Assembly: GCF_020523985.1 (NCBI RefSeq)
Contig: NZ_JAIVKM010000001.1
Location: 1,240,001-1,304,000, forward strand
Length of the DNA stretch: 64,000 nucleotides
Direction of reading: 5' to 3'
DNA from: Mangrovibacter yixingensis
GTDB taxonomy: Bacteria; Pseudomonadota; Gammaproteobacteria; Enterobacterales; Enterobacteriaceae
The translations under genes and the position numbers were made by a program. Positions within the stretch are counted from its first letter, which is position 1; every line of letters begins with the position of its first letter. This document shows positions 49,978 to 59,086 of this stretch, piece after piece. The notes under the pieces were generated by a model. It was not told where the DNA came from. It did no database searches and was given only the letters and a program-made list of their open reading frames with translations.

Positions 49978-52413
49978 TTATACCTTCTCAATTTCGACGA
50001 GGTTGGTATGTTGTGGGTTGCCTTTTGCCAGGGGAGATGGGCGCTGTGTGGTTAATGTATTGACACATGCGCCATGATCAATACGGTCTCCGGTCATATT
50101 GGCATCATGCCATGCTCCCTGGCCCATTGCGCTTACGCCGGGCATAATGCGTGGTGTCACTTTCGCGGGAATGCGTAATTCACCTCGGTCATTAAATACC
50201 CGCACCATATCCCCTTGTTGAATTCCTCGCTGTTTAGCATCTATCGGGTTGATCCAAACTTCCTGGCGGCAGGCTGCTTGCAAAACATCGACATTACCGT
50301 AGGAGGAATGGGTCCGTGCTTTATAGTGGAAACCAAATAATTGTAAGGGCCATTTCTGCCTGTCAGGAGAGTCCCAGCCCTCAAAAGTGCTGGCATAAAC
50401 AGGCAGGGGGCTGATGACCTCGTCGGGTTTTATTTGCCATTGTTTTGCTATTTCAGCCAACTGGGAGGAATAAATTTCAATTTTCCCTGAAGGGGTTTTT
50501 AGTGGATGCGCAACCGGGTCATCGCGGAAATCCTTATAGGCAACGAAATGCCCGGCCGGGTCTTTACGTTTATAAATCCCCATTTTGCGCAGTTCTTCGT
50601 ATTCCGGGAGTTTAGGGTCACGGGCCTGCATTTTACTGTACAGGTAGTGCAGCCACTCACGCTGAGTACGGCCTTCGGTAAATTTCTGATAAATATCGGG
50701 GCCAAGGCGGCGGGCTATTTCACTGGTTATCCAGTAGATTGGTTTACGCTCAAATTTTGCGGAAGTTGCTGGCTGAATAAATATCAGGTAGCCCATATTG
50801 CCCGCATAATCATTGGGAATAATATCTTCCTGTTCAACTGTCATCAGGTCGGGCAACAAAATATCGGCATATTTCGCCGAAGCTGTTAAAAAGTTGTCGA
50901 TAACCACAATCATTTCGCATTGTTTATCATCCTGCAAAATATCATGAGTGCGGTTTACCTGAGCATGTTGGTTCACCAGCGCGTTACCCGCATAGTTCCA
51001 GATAAATTTAATGGGTACATCGAGCTTTTCTTTACCGCGCACGCCATCACGGAGTGCTGTCATTTCCGGCCCCCGAGTGATGGCATCGGTCCAGGTGAAA
51101 CAAGAGATTGCTGTTTTGACCGGATTCTCCAGTACTGGCATTCGTTCTATGGTAATGGTCCAGGTCGATTCACGCGCACCACTGTTGCCGCCATTGATGC
51201 CAACATTACCGGTAAGAATAGGGAGCATGGCAATTGCGCGGGATGTCAGCTCGCCATTAGCCTGGCGCTGGGGCCCCCATCCCTGGCAAATATAGGCGGG
51301 TTTTGTGCTACCTATTTCCCTGGCTAGTTGAATAATTTTGTCCGCCGGAATACCGGTAATAGCCGATGCCCACTGCGGGGTTTTGGGCGTTTTATCGTCG
51401 CCAGCACCGAGGATCCACGCTTTATAATGAGCATTGGCAGGAGCATCGGCGGGCAATGTTTTCTCGTCATAACCAACGCAATAGCTATCTAAAAACGCCT
51501 GATCAACTAAGTTCTCGGTAATCAAAACCCAGGAGATACCCGAAACCAGCGCTGCATCCGTACCCGGGCGTATCGGAATCCACTCATCTTCACGCCCGGC
51601 TGCGGTATCCGTGTACCGGGGGTCAATGACTATCATTCTGGCATTTGAAATGGCTCGTGCCTGTTCGAGGAAATAAGTAATCCCGCCCCCGCTCATACGG
51701 GTTTCTGCAGGGTTATTCCCAAACATAACAACCAGTTTGGAATTTTGAATATCCGAAGTGCTGTTGCCCAGGTTGCTGCCATAGGTATAGGGCATGGCAC
51801 AGGAAATTTGTGCGGTGCTGTAGGTACCGTATTGGTTGAGAGAACCCCCGTAGCAATTCATCAGACGAGTAACGAGCGATGCTGAAGGCGAGGAGCGTGT
51901 GACATTGCCACCAACGATCCCGGAACTGTAATTGATATAAACAGCTTCATTACCCCAAGTTTTGACCACCCGCTTCAGGTTGGTAGTAATGGTGTCCAGC
52001 GCTTCATCCCAGGAGATTCGCTCGAATTTACCTTCACCACGTTTACCAACCCGCTTCATTGGGTAATTCAGCCTGTCTGGGTGGTTCATTCTGCGGCGAA
52101 TTGAACGCCCCCGCAGGCAGGCGCGCACCTGGTGATCGCCATAAATATCTAACCCGGTATTATCAGTTTCAACCCAGGTAACTTCGTCGTCAGTAACATG
52201 CAGGCGCAATGCGCACCTGCTACCACAGTTTACCGAACACGCCCCCCAAACCACTTTATCCGTGGCTGGCGACAGACCCTGTTTTACCGCCGCACTTGCA
52301 GGGCGCAAACCGAATGGCAAACTTACACTACCCGCCGCCAGTGCCAACCCACTCAGCACACCAGATTTCACCAGCGTCCGGCGGCTGATTCCGCTATGTT
52401 CATCGCTCGACAT
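49978..52413 (-). CDS. ynfF: YnfE/YnfF-type molybdopterin oxidoreductase, Tat-exported catalytic subunit
   Basis: This 811-residue enzyme belongs to the DMSO reductase family; the E. coli homologues act in selenate reduction. A Tat signal SRRTLVKSGVLSGLALA lies near residue 9. The [4Fe-4S] motif is CSVNCGSRCALRLHV plus Cys in VRACLRGRSIRRRMN. Pterin-binding segments FGNNPAETRMSGGG and IDPRYTDTAAGREDEW follow, and the C-terminal domain ends in RPSPLAKGNPQHTN. E. coli has two paralogues, ynfE and ynfF; only one is present here. GGAG precedes the ATG at 52413 by six bases. Confidence 0.92.
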   Translation of the reverse strand: MSSDEHSGISRRTLVKSGVLSGLALAAGSVSLPFGLRPASAAVKQGLSPATDKVVWGACSVNCGSRCALRLHVTDDEVTWVETDNTGLDIYGDHQVRACLRGRSIRRRMNHPDRLNYPMKRVGKRGEGKFERISWDEALDTITTNLKRVVKTWGNEAVYINYSSGIVGGNVTRSSPSASLVTRLMNCYGGSLNQYGTYSTAQISCAMPYTYGSNLGNSTSDIQNSKLVVMFGNNPAETRMSGGGITYFLEQARAISNARMIVIDPRYTDTAAGREDEWIPIRPGTDAALVSGISWVLITENLVDQAFLDSYCVGYDEKTLPADAPANAHYKAWILGAGDDKTPKTPQWASAITGIPADKIIQLAREIGSTKPAYICQGWGPQRQANGELTSRAIAMLPILTGNVGINGGNSGARESTWTITIERMPVLENPVKTAISCFTWTDAITRGPEMTALRDGVRGKEKLDVPIKFIWNYAGNALVNQHAQVNRTHDILQDDKQCEMIVVIDNFLTASAKYADILLPDLMTVEQEDIIPNDYAGNMGYLIFIQPATSAKFERKPIYWITSEIARRLGPDIYQKFTEGRTQREWLHYLYSKMQARDPKLPEYEELRKMGIYKRKDPAGHFVAYKDFRDDPVAHPLKTPSGKIEIYSSQLAEIAKQWQIKPDEVISPLPVYASTFEGWDSPDRQKWPLQLFGFHYKARTHSSYGNVDVLQAACRQEVWINPIDAKQRGIQQGDMVRVFNDRGELRIPAKVTPRIMPGVSAMGQGAWHDANMTGDRIDHGACVNTLTTQRPSPLAKGNPQHTNLVEIEKV

Positions 52414-52686
52414 AACCTGCTCCATCACAATAAAAAGTGGGTAACTACAAAATGTAATGCGTTGATGAAGCGTGAATGGCTACGTGGGCAGATGCCAGTT
52501 GACTGCTACAGGCTCATTGCACCATGAAAAACGCTTCAGTCGCTTTTCGTTACCAGGCTAATAATCTTCAATGTGCAGTGTGGCAGGGCGAACGGAGGGA
52601 AATATTATTTCGAATCAAATATCCGGGGGTTTGTGTGATAAAACCAACAGAGTGCTGGCAAGGCAAAAAATAACATCAACTGTTGA
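52414..52686. other. Upstream region of ynfF and 3' side of ynfD
   Basis: No gene is visible. The ynfF promoter must lie here. Only half-matches to the Fnr consensus were seen (TTGATGAAGC near 52464), so I do not assign a site. Confidence 0.35.
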
Positions 52687-52708
52687 CGTGGCCTGAGAAC
52701 AAGCCACG
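52687..52708 (-). terminator. Hairpin after ynfD
   Basis: The stem CGTGGC/GCCACG with a 10-base loop lies just beyond the ynfD stop. A weak T tract occurs about 15 bases further on the minus strand. Confidence 0.45.
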
Positions 52709-52721
52709 CCGGTAGTGGTCA

Positions 52722-53009
52722 TTAAGGCGAAGGGGTGTGCATCTCTGCATCGCCATTGTTATCCGTGTTATCGCCTTTTTGGTAGAGAATTTTAAATGTA
52801 TCGTTTGCACAATGACCAACAACCTGTGCGCCCGATTGCTCCGCCTGGTCATTGGCAACTATTGTCAGTGAGAAGTTATCCGGGTCAACACCATTATGAA
52901 TAATGCGTTGTTCGATATCGGCTTTTACGCGTTCGCAGGATGCTGGCGCAGCCAGCGCAGAAAAGCTAAAACACAGTAACAATGCTGTAGGCCATAAAAC
53001 GGCTTTCAT
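52722..53009 (-). CDS. ynfD: YnfD, DUF1161 periplasmic protein
   Basis: This 95-residue protein has a signal peptide ending ALAA (about residue 20) and the DUF1161 core with CERVKADIEQRIIHNGV and VVGHCANDTFKI. The two Cys could form a disulfide. Its function is unknown. It is divergent from ynfC, as in E. coli. Confidence 0.88.
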   Translation of the reverse strand: MKAVLWPTALLLCFSFSALAAPASCERVKADIEQRIIHNGVDPDNFSLTIVANDQAEQSGAQVVGHCANDTFKILYQKGDNTDNNGDAEMHTPSP

Positions 53010-53120
53010 AGGTATTACCTCCTGAATTTGTGTGATACCTCAGTCTGGCAGATAATAGGTAAAGTACTGTATTGCTTTATATCATTTAAACAGGTTAATT
53101 CTGATTTGATAAGGAACTAT

Positions 53121-53831
53121 GTGCGATACGTCATTCCAGTGAGTTTAATGGCGATTTTCCTCGCAGGTTGCGATGACAATCAGCCCCCGCAGGCGCTGAC
53201 GCCTGAAATGGCCAGTTTTTCTAATGAATTCGATTTCGACCCGGTGCGTGGCCCGGTTAAAACGTTGACAGAAATGTTGCTTAATGAAGAGGGCAAAGTT
53301 GAGCGGCGCTTCCACGCCACGTTATCTCGGGAAGGGTGCTTTAATACACTTGATATGCATGATGTAACGCGCAATACCGATTCCTCTTTGTTGCTCGATG
53401 CCAATTACTATGTCGATACGATTACCCAGGATAAGTTGATTCGGTTACAGGGGAAATGCCAGCTGGAATCTATTCCGGCTGTTGGGGTGACTTACCAGAC
53501 CAACGATAATGATTTCATTACTGGCGTGGAAAGTAACAACTTGAGTATTACCTACAGCTATGCGCCAAACGGCTTTCCCCTGGGGCGGGTAACCAAAAGA
53601 GGTGACCACACGCTGGAAATCCGTAACTTCCCGGATAAAGACACACGGAAGTTACTCGATTACCACACAGAAACATGGGTAAATGGCAAGCAGGTGAGTA
53701 AAACGGTACAAGCGTGTGACTATGACAGCCACAACAACCCAACAACCTGCGAAATTGAAACTACCGATATTACAGCAAAACCAGAAACACAAACCCGGTA
53801 TACGGTAAAATACGAGATTGAATATTACTGA
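53121..53831 (+). CDS. ynfC: YnfC lipoprotein
   Basis: This 236-residue precursor, the same length as E. coli YnfC, has a lipoprotein signal with lipobox LAGC, so Cys near residue 17 should be lipidated. TPEMASFSNEFDFDPVRGPVK and ANYYVDTITQDK-RLQGKCQL-type segments match the family. The GTG start at 53121 is preceded by AAGGA at proper distance; the frame is open for 31 codons upstream but without a signal there. Its function is unknown. Confidence 0.9.
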   Translation: MRYVIPVSLMAIFLAGCDDNQPPQALTPEMASFSNEFDFDPVRGPVKTLTEMLLNEEGKVERRFHATLSREGCFNTLDMHDVTRNTDSSLLLDANYYVDTITQDKLIRLQGKCQLESIPAVGVTYQTNDNDFITGVESNNLSITYSYAPNGFPLGRVTKRGDHTLEIRNFPDKDTRKLLDYHTETWVNGKQVSKTVQACDYDSHNNPTTCEIETTDITAKPETQTRYTVKYEIEYY

Positions 53832-53836
53832 ACTGT

Positions 53837-53861
53837 ACTGGCTGCACTTGTTGCAGCCAGT
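53837..53861. terminator. Bidirectional terminator between ynfC and speG
   Basis: A perfect 10-bp stem ACTGGCTGCA/TGCAGCCAGT with a 5-base loop lies between the two convergent stops, which are 35 bases apart. Confidence 0.65.
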
Positions 53862-53866
53862 TAGCA

Positions 53867-54427
53867 TCACTGCGCTGTGGGCTTCACCATCCCATTGGCG
53901 GGTATTTTGTGCAGTGCCATATACTGGTGCTGCAGAATATACATTCTGATGGTGTTGCGGTATTCACCATTAATAAAGAACTCATGCACCAATTCACCTT
54001 CCACAATAAATCCCAGCTTTTTGTAGATATGAATCGCTTTGTCATTTTCTTTATCGACAATGAGATAGAGCTTATACAGGTTGAGAACAGTAAAACCATA
54101 ATCCATAGCCAGTTTTGCTGCCCGTGATGCCAGGCCTTTCCCCTGAAATTCAGGTGAGATAATTATCTGGAATTCTGCCCGGCGGTGGACATGGTTAATT
54201 TCAACCAATTCGACCAGCCCGGCTTTCTGCCCCTGGCACTCAACAACAAAACGCCGTTCGCTTTGATCATGAATATGTTTATCGTACAGGTCCGATAACT
54301 CAACAAAAGCTTCATAGGGCTCTTCAAACCAGTAACGCATGACACTGGCATTGTTATCGAGCTGGTGGACAAACCGCAAATCTTCGCGCTCAAGTGGGCG
54401 CAATTTTATTTCATCAGGCCCTGACAT
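53867..54427 (-). CDS. speG: Spermidine N(1)-acetyltransferase
   Basis: This 186-residue GNAT enzyme acetylates spermidine and spermine and so limits polyamine toxicity. The acetyl-CoA loop is [19 protein letters not shown] (about 90-108), and [20 protein letters not shown] follows. Acidic residues in the N-terminal WFEEPYEAF segment form the polyamine site in homologues. Length equals E. coli SpeG. Neighbours ynfC and ynfB are conserved. Confidence 0.95.
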   Translation of the reverse strand: MSGPDEIKLRPLEREDLRFVHQLDNNASVMRYWFEEPYEAFVELSDLYDKHIHDQSERRFVVECQGQKAGLVELVEINHVHRRAEFQIIISPEFQGKGLASRAAKLAMDYGFTVLNLYKLYLIVDKENDKAIHIYKKLGFIVEGELVHEFFINGEYRNTIRMYILQHQYMALHKIPANGMVKPTAQ

Positions 54428-54454
54428 GAATATTATTCCCTATAATTTAAGTGT

Positions 54455-54473
54455 GCTCCCGGCTGGCGGGAGC
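54455..54473 (-). terminator. Hairpin between ynfB and speG
   Basis: A perfect 7-bp stem GCTCCCG/CGGGAGC with a 5-base loop lies after ynfB. The minus strand beyond it reads ACACTTAAATTAT, a poor T tract. Confidence 0.45.
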
Positions 54474-54482
54474 GGGGAGATA

Positions 54483-54827
54483 TTACGGTGCTATCTGGCG
54501 GCCAGTGTTACGGTCCAGGCAACGCAGCGTATTTGGTTCCCAGTATGCATTGACATTCGTGCTTTTCAGGCACCGATCACGTGCATCAAATGCTGCATCT
54601 TCTTTATCCCATTCTTTTTCAACTCGGTTATTCACCTTATTGCGCAAAGACCGCGTGTCATTCCATTGTTCTTTATCCATCGCTGCATTTTGGCGGCTTT
54701 GAGCACTATCGCCTGATTCAATAATCAGTTTATCGGTTTGTGATAAAGCGGGTGCAGAAAATGCCACTGCACTGGCCAGCAGGGCTACAGGTAGTAATGA
54801 AGCTAAAAATTGTCCTGCTTTATTCAT
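54483..54827 (-). CDS. ynfB: YnfB, UPF0482 (DUF1283) exported protein
   Basis: This 114-residue protein has a signal peptide ending PALS (about residue 30) and the family core [20 protein letters not shown]. The C-terminal [17 protein letters not shown] includes a conserved Cys that could pair with RDRCLKS. Its function is unknown. Confidence 0.88.
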   Translation of the reverse strand: MNKAGQFLASLLPVALLASAVAFSAPALSQTDKLIIESGDSAQSRQNAAMDKEQWNDTRSLRNKVNNRVEKEWDKEDAAFDARDRCLKSTNVNAYWEPNTLRCLDRNTGRQIAP

Positions 54828-55267
54828 AGAGACTCCTTATTTCACATAATCACCGGATCCTTGTTTTGTATTTACGTACAGGAAGGCCCGGGCACCTGTC
54901 TCGTAAACTAGCTCGAGTATATAACATTGTCCTGCTGGCTCAACACCGCAGGTATATCTCGTTGCAATTAGATGCAGGTTTATCATAAGAGCCTATCCCA
55001 TTAGGGCTATTTTACTTGCCATTTTGAACCTGGGCAGTGCTCGAAATCCTCACTTACTTACTCCGTGTACGCTCCGGTTTCTGCGCGCAGCCCGCTGCGT
55101 TTTTAGGCATTAAAACACGATTTCATTTTATTTTGTGATTCAAATCACATTTAACTACCATTCTAGTCTTGTAGTAGGGGAAACATGTCGTACATCATGA
55201 TCACACCTAACTGAGTCTGCCAGGATAAACCCATCCTGGTTTAATCCGCTGAATGATGAGTTTAATA
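54828..55267. other. 440-base region upstream of ydfI containing a structured, repeat-like segment
   Basis: No protein gene is visible. The segment 54986-55108 has the look of a conserved intergenic sequence. It has a stem AGCCTA/TAGGGCT, then CCTGGGCAGTGCTCGAAATC and GTGTACGCTCCGGTTTCTGC. I recall similar text in several enterobacterial intergenic regions but cannot name the family. A small stem ACAGG/CCTGT lies near 54878-54899. Confidence 0.4.
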
Positions 55268-56734
55268 ATGGAAAAGACGTTATTAGCAGCAAAAGCAACC
55301 TGTCCAGCCTATGACAGAAGTGCGCTTAAAACCCGTATTGTTCATCTTGGTTTTGGTGCATTCCACCGCGCCCACCAGGGCGTTTATGCCGATATTCTGG
55401 CTGCTGAACACCAGAGTGATTGGGGTTATTGCGAAGTCAATCTGATTGGTGGTGAACAGCAAATCGCTGATTTACACCGCCAGGACAACCTGTATACCGT
55501 CGCCGAAATGTCGGCTGATAATTGGCAGGCTCGTGTTGTCGGTGTGGTCAACCGCGCTATGCATGTCTCGGTAGATGGCCTGGAAGCTGTTCTGGAAGCC
55601 ATGTGTGAACCACAAGTGGCCATTGTCTCTCTGACAATTACAGAAAAAGGTTATTGCCACTCTCCGGCGACAGGCGAACTCAACCTTGACCATCCGATGA
55701 TTGCAGAAGATTTACGCCACCCACAACAACCAAAATCAGCAGCTGGCGTGATTGTAGCCGCATTGGCACTACGAAAAGCGCGTGGTCTGGCACCGTTCAG
55801 TGTGATGTCGTGTGACAACATGCCGGAGAATGGCCATGTTACCCGCAAAGTTGTACTGGCCTATGCCCGGCAAGTGGATGCAGAGCTTGCTAACTGGATT
55901 GAGCAACATGTCACTTTCCCATGCACAATGGTCGACCGCATTGTACCGGCTGTAACAGCTGATACGCTGGATAAAATTGAAAAGATAACTGGCGTTCGTG
56001 ACCCGGCAGGCGTTGCCTGTGAGCCATTCCGCCAGTGGGTGATTGAAGATAATTTTGTCGCAGGCCGCCCTGAATGGGAAAAAGCGGGCGCACAACTGGT
56101 TAGCGATGTAATCCCGTTTGAAGAAATGAAATTACGCATGCTTAACGGCAGCCATTCATTCCTTGCTTATTTGGGTTACCTTGCCGGTTACCAGCACATT
56201 AATGACTGCATGGGCGATGATAATTACCGCCGCGCAGCACATGCACTGATGTTGCGTGAACAGGCTCCGACCTTGCAAGTTCAGGGGGTGGACCTGGCGC
56301 GTTATGCTGATTTGCTGATTGAGCGTTACACCAACCCGGCACTACGCCATCGTACCTGGCAAATCGCGATGGATGGTAGCCAGAAGTTACCGCAGCGTAT
56401 GCTGGATTCCGTTCGCTGGCATCGTGCACATAACAGCGATTTTTCACTACTGGCGATGGGTGTTGCCGGGTGGATGCGTTATGTCGGTGAGGTTGATGAA
56501 CAAGGCCAGCCTATTGAAGTTATGGACCCATTGCTGCCGGTTATCCGTGAAGCTACCGCCGCATCTGCTGCAGATGACTCTCGGGTTAACGCCCTGTTAG
56601 GGATAAGCGCGATATTTGGTACAGATTTGCCACAAGACCCGGTCTTTGTGGATGCTGTTACCCAGGCCTGGCGTTCACTGCTTGCGAAGGGTGCAAAAGC
56701 GACTGTTGCTGCATGGGCTCAGGCTAATGCCTGA
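55268..56734 (+). CDS. ydfI: YdfI, D-mannonate/fructuronate-type oxidoreductase (mannitol dehydrogenase family)
   Basis: This 488-residue NAD-dependent polyol/uronate dehydrogenase has the cofactor loop [17 protein letters not shown] (about 27-43), SLTITEKGY and the C-terminal catalytic [18 protein letters not shown], which contains the family Lys-x4-Asn-x2-His pattern. It is closest to E. coli YdfI, which is next to ydfH (rspR) there too. The substrate is probably a hexuronate-derived acid. The start at 55268 ([11 protein letters not shown]) aligns with E. coli; the ribosome site is weak. Confidence 0.9.
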   Translation: MEKTLLAAKATCPAYDRSALKTRIVHLGFGAFHRAHQGVYADILAAEHQSDWGYCEVNLIGGEQQIADLHRQDNLYTVAEMSADNWQARVVGVVNRAMHVSVDGLEAVLEAMCEPQVAIVSLTITEKGYCHSPATGELNLDHPMIAEDLRHPQQPKSAAGVIVAALALRKARGLAPFSVMSCDNMPENGHVTRKVVLAYARQVDAELANWIEQHVTFPCTMVDRIVPAVTADTLDKIEKITGVRDPAGVACEPFRQWVIEDNFVAGRPEWEKAGAQLVSDVIPFEEMKLRMLNGSHSFLAYLGYLAGYQHINDCMGDDNYRRAAHALMLREQAPTLQVQGVDLARYADLLIERYTNPALRHRTWQIAMDGSQKLPQRMLDSVRWHRAHNSDFSLLAMGVAGWMRYVGEVDEQGQPIEVMDPLLPVIREATAASAADDSRVNALLGISAIFGTDLPQDPVFVDAVTQAWRSLLAKGAKATVAAWAQANA

Positions 56735-56772
56735 TAGCTCGCCATCAACAAGATAGCGGCCATATAAAAACC

Positions 56773-56794
56773 AAACCCGGTTTTTTCCGGGTTT
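56773..56794. terminator. Left flanking hairpin of element copy 3
   Basis: The stem AAACCCGG/CCGGGTTT has loop TTTTTT. The A-rich outer side (TATAAAAACC) would give a T tract to minus-strand transcripts. It is the partner of the hairpin at 56936-56957. Confidence 0.7.
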
Positions 56795-56935
56795 GATTCT
56801 GATGACAAACCTCATGTTCTCACAGAAAGAGAGAATGTCACCCAATAAAAAACCAGGAAAATCAATTCATTGATTTTCGGCTGCTCACTAAAAAGAAGGG
56901 AAAACCACGCTTTTCCCTTCTTTTTCATCAATCTG
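56795..56935 (-). mobile_element. 140-bp terminator-associated repeat element, copy 3 (inverted)
   Basis: This is the reverse complement of copies 1 and 2. Stem A is at 56890-56925, a perfect 15-bp stem with loop CCACGC, and stem B is at 56854-56875. The ends are GATTCTGATGACAAAC and CATCAATCTG on the + strand. It lies between the convergent genes ydfI and rspR. It is 141 bases long. Confidence 0.8.
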
Positions 56936-56957
56936 AAACCCGGCTTTTGCCGGGTTT
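56936..56957 (+). terminator. Right flanking hairpin of element copy 3
   Basis: The stem AAACCCGG/CCGGGTTT has loop CTTTTG, followed on the + strand by TTTTAGG. The stem is identical to 56773-56794; the loop differs. Confidence 0.75.
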
Positions 56958-57045
56958 TTTAGGCGGTTAAGCCTGTATTCTTAAGCGTTAATGCCCATTC
57001 AGAGTCATGTTAACTCAAGCTCAATCCCTGCGAACACTGCACGGT

Positions 57046-57735
57046 TTATTGCTCTTCTGTAAACCAGTCGCGGTTTTCCTGGCGGATTAACAACACCGAC
57101 GCACTTATCTCAGCAAGATGCTGATGCATGGTTTCATCTGCCAGTTGTTCATCATGCTTTTCCAGAGCCCGGAATATCGACCAGTGTTGCTCAAGCAACA
57201 TTTCATGAGGCGTAACATGGTCAAGGCTCATAAACCGGACCCTGTCCATTGCTGCTTTAATATTTTCGATAGTTTCCCAGGCAAGGCGACACTGAGCAAT
57301 GTCACAAAGCCGTTGGTGAAAATCATCATCCAGCTGAAAAAAATCGTTCAACTGGTGGCGGTCAACCGCAGTACGCTGCTGATTAAGGTTTTGCTCTAAC
57401 TGGTAAAGTTGCTCGTCTGTAATCAGCGAGGCGGCGCGGCGTACCACTGCACGTTCAATCGCTTCTCGCACAAAACCGCCACTACGTACCTGATTCAGTG
57501 AAATTTTATTGACGTAACTCCCACGCTGTGGGCGAATCTGGATCAGGCCATTTTCAGCCAGCTTGATAAAGGCCTCACGTACTGGCTGGCGCGAAACATC
57601 AAAACGGAGCGACACTTCTTTTTCTGAAAGCGGAGTGCCGGGCGGAATCAGGCAGTGCACAATATCGCGCCGCAAAATACGGTATATCTGCTGGTTAACA
57701 GGTTGGGTTGGGTTGAGAAACGTTTCAGCGGCCAT
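57046..57735 (-). CDS. rspR: RspR (YdfH), GntR/FadR-family repressor
   Basis: This 229-residue regulator has an N-terminal winged helix: [31 protein letters not shown] (about residues 36-66) is the recognition region. A helical FCD effector domain follows, with His/Asp metal ligands such as [12 protein letters not shown]. It matches E. coli RspR, which represses the rspAB operon. It is convergent with ydfI, possibly its other target. The gene ydfZ, present beside it in E. coli, is absent. Confidence 0.92.
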   Translation of the reverse strand: MAAETFLNPTQPVNQQIYRILRRDIVHCLIPPGTPLSEKEVSLRFDVSRQPVREAFIKLAENGLIQIRPQRGSYVNKISLNQVRSGGFVREAIERAVVRRAASLITDEQLYQLEQNLNQQRTAVDRHQLNDFFQLDDDFHQRLCDIAQCRLAWETIENIKAAMDRVRFMSLDHVTPHEMLLEQHWSIFRALEKHDEQLADETMHQHLAEISASVLLIRQENRDWFTEEQ

Positions 57736-57795
57736 GGTTTGCCTTTTGTTAGAGAAAACCCAATGATTTTACCCTGTTTTTTGCTATTCGCCCAT

Positions 57796-57815
57796 ACCCG
57801 GCAGGAATGCCGGGT
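57796..57815 (-). terminator. ydfG hairpin terminator
   Basis: A perfect 7-bp stem ACCCGGC/GCCGGGT lies 9 bases after the ydfG stop. The T tract on the minus strand is weak. Confidence 0.45.
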
Positions 57816-57823
57816 GGGGACAA

Positions 57824-58573
57824 TCAGGCGGAACGATGCACACTTAAACCGGCAAAAGTTTGGCTGACAGGCATCATCTCAAGCGTATTGATGTTGACAT
57901 GAGCAGGCAGGGTGGCAACCCACCAGACCGCTTCGGTAACATCTTCAGGGGTCAGCGGTTGTGTATTCTGGTAAGTCTTGTCCGCTTTATCATCATCACC
58001 TTTAAAGCGTACATTGGAAAACTCAGTGCCACCAACCAGACCCGGCTCAATATCTGTTACCCGAACCCCGGTACCGTTCAGGTCAGTACGCAGGTTAAGG
58101 CTAAATTGGCGAACGAATGCTTTGGTCGCCCCATAAACATTACCGCCCGCATAAGGCCAGCTACCGGCAGTGGAACCAATATTGATAACATGCCCACGGT
58201 TACGTTCAACCATGCCCGGTAACACTGCGCGTGTCATATATACCAGGCCTTTGGTATTGGTATCAATCATGGTTTCCCAGTCATCCGCGCTGGCTTTATG
58301 TGCAGGCTCTAAACCCAGGGCGAGCCCGGCATTATTTACCAGAACATCAATATCACGCCATTCGGCGGGCAGCGAACTAATAGCAGATTCAATTGCCGCA
58401 CGATTACGCACATCCAGTTGAAGCGTCAGCACACTGTCACCGAGAGCATCCTGTAATGTTTTTAAACGCTCAGCACGGCGCCCGGTGGCAATAACTCTAT
58501 GCCCGTTCGCCACAAAACGGCGAGTAATTGCTTCACCAAACCCGGCGGTTGCGCCTGTAACCAGAATAAGCAT
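57824..58573 (-). CDS. ydfG: YdfG, NADP-dependent 3-hydroxy acid dehydrogenase (SDR)
   Basis: This 249-residue short-chain dehydrogenase oxidises 3-hydroxy acids such as L-allo-threonine and reduces malonic semialdehyde. The cofactor motif TGATAGFGEAITRRF is near residue 6, NNAG near 83, and the catalytic Ser/Tyr/Lys set is in GSTAGSWPYAGGNVYGATKAF (Ser, Tyr, Lys within about 134-154). It lies upstream of rspR on the same strand, as in E. coli; dcp is not present next to it. Confidence 0.93.
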   Translation of the reverse strand: MLILVTGATAGFGEAITRRFVANGHRVIATGRRAERLKTLQDALGDSVLTLQLDVRNRAAIESAISSLPAEWRDIDVLVNNAGLALGLEPAHKASADDWETMIDTNTKGLVYMTRAVLPGMVERNRGHVINIGSTAGSWPYAGGNVYGATKAFVRQFSLNLRTDLNGTGVRVTDIEPGLVGGTEFSNVRFKGDDDKADKTYQNTQPLTPEDVTEAVWWVATLPAHVNINTLEMMPVSQTFAGLSVHRSA

Positions 58574-59086
58574 CTGTCTGTTCCTCTAGATTTTGCGTGG
58601 TTTTGCTCATGGCAGTTCAGGGAGTGGGGCTCAGAGTCTCATTGATATCCAACATCGCGTTGTGAAGCCGGAAGTGAGTATTGGGCGACATCATTAAAGC
58701 CTGGGCTGCTGCCTGAAGAAGAAACTATACCTTAGCATGCAAAACATAAGCTTGAGAACTCTGCACCTGATGTCAGGGGTAGAATGTTCTCTGGTGGTGC
58801 AAGTGAGCCATTGTGGTGCAGTCGGTTCAGGCAAATAAGTACGGCAAATCGGGCTGTTAAACTAAAATAAGAAAGAGCAAACGGTTGCTTTAATATGCAA
58901 CCGTTTGCGCCAACAAAAAAACGATCTTTGTTGCGCAAATGAATTAAAAATAACTAACTACATGAATAATAAGATTAAATATATAAATTAAAATTGGCAC
59001 TCTGATTGCAAGTTACCAAAAACGATATTGTTATTTTATTCACCTGCATAATAAAAGAGGGGTAACCCTCATTAAAGAGGCTGATT
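58574..59086. other. Divergent region between ydfG and guaD
   Basis: These 513 bases carry the guaD promoter. The part 58940-59040 is AT-rich. The paired boxes at 58877-58908 are listed separately. A short hairpin GAGGGGTAACCCTC lies at 59057-59070 just before the guaD ribosome site. No protein gene is credible. Confidence 0.45.
58877..58908. promoter_or_regulatory. Inverted pair of LacI/PurR-type boxes upstream of guaD
   Basis: The 12-mer GCAAACGGTTGC (58877-58888) and its exact reverse complement GCAACCGTTTGC (58897-58908) are separated by 8 bases. Each resembles the PurR core GCAAACGTTTGC with one change. The pair lies about 180 bases before guaD, so it could control the purine operon. 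Confidence 0.55.
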
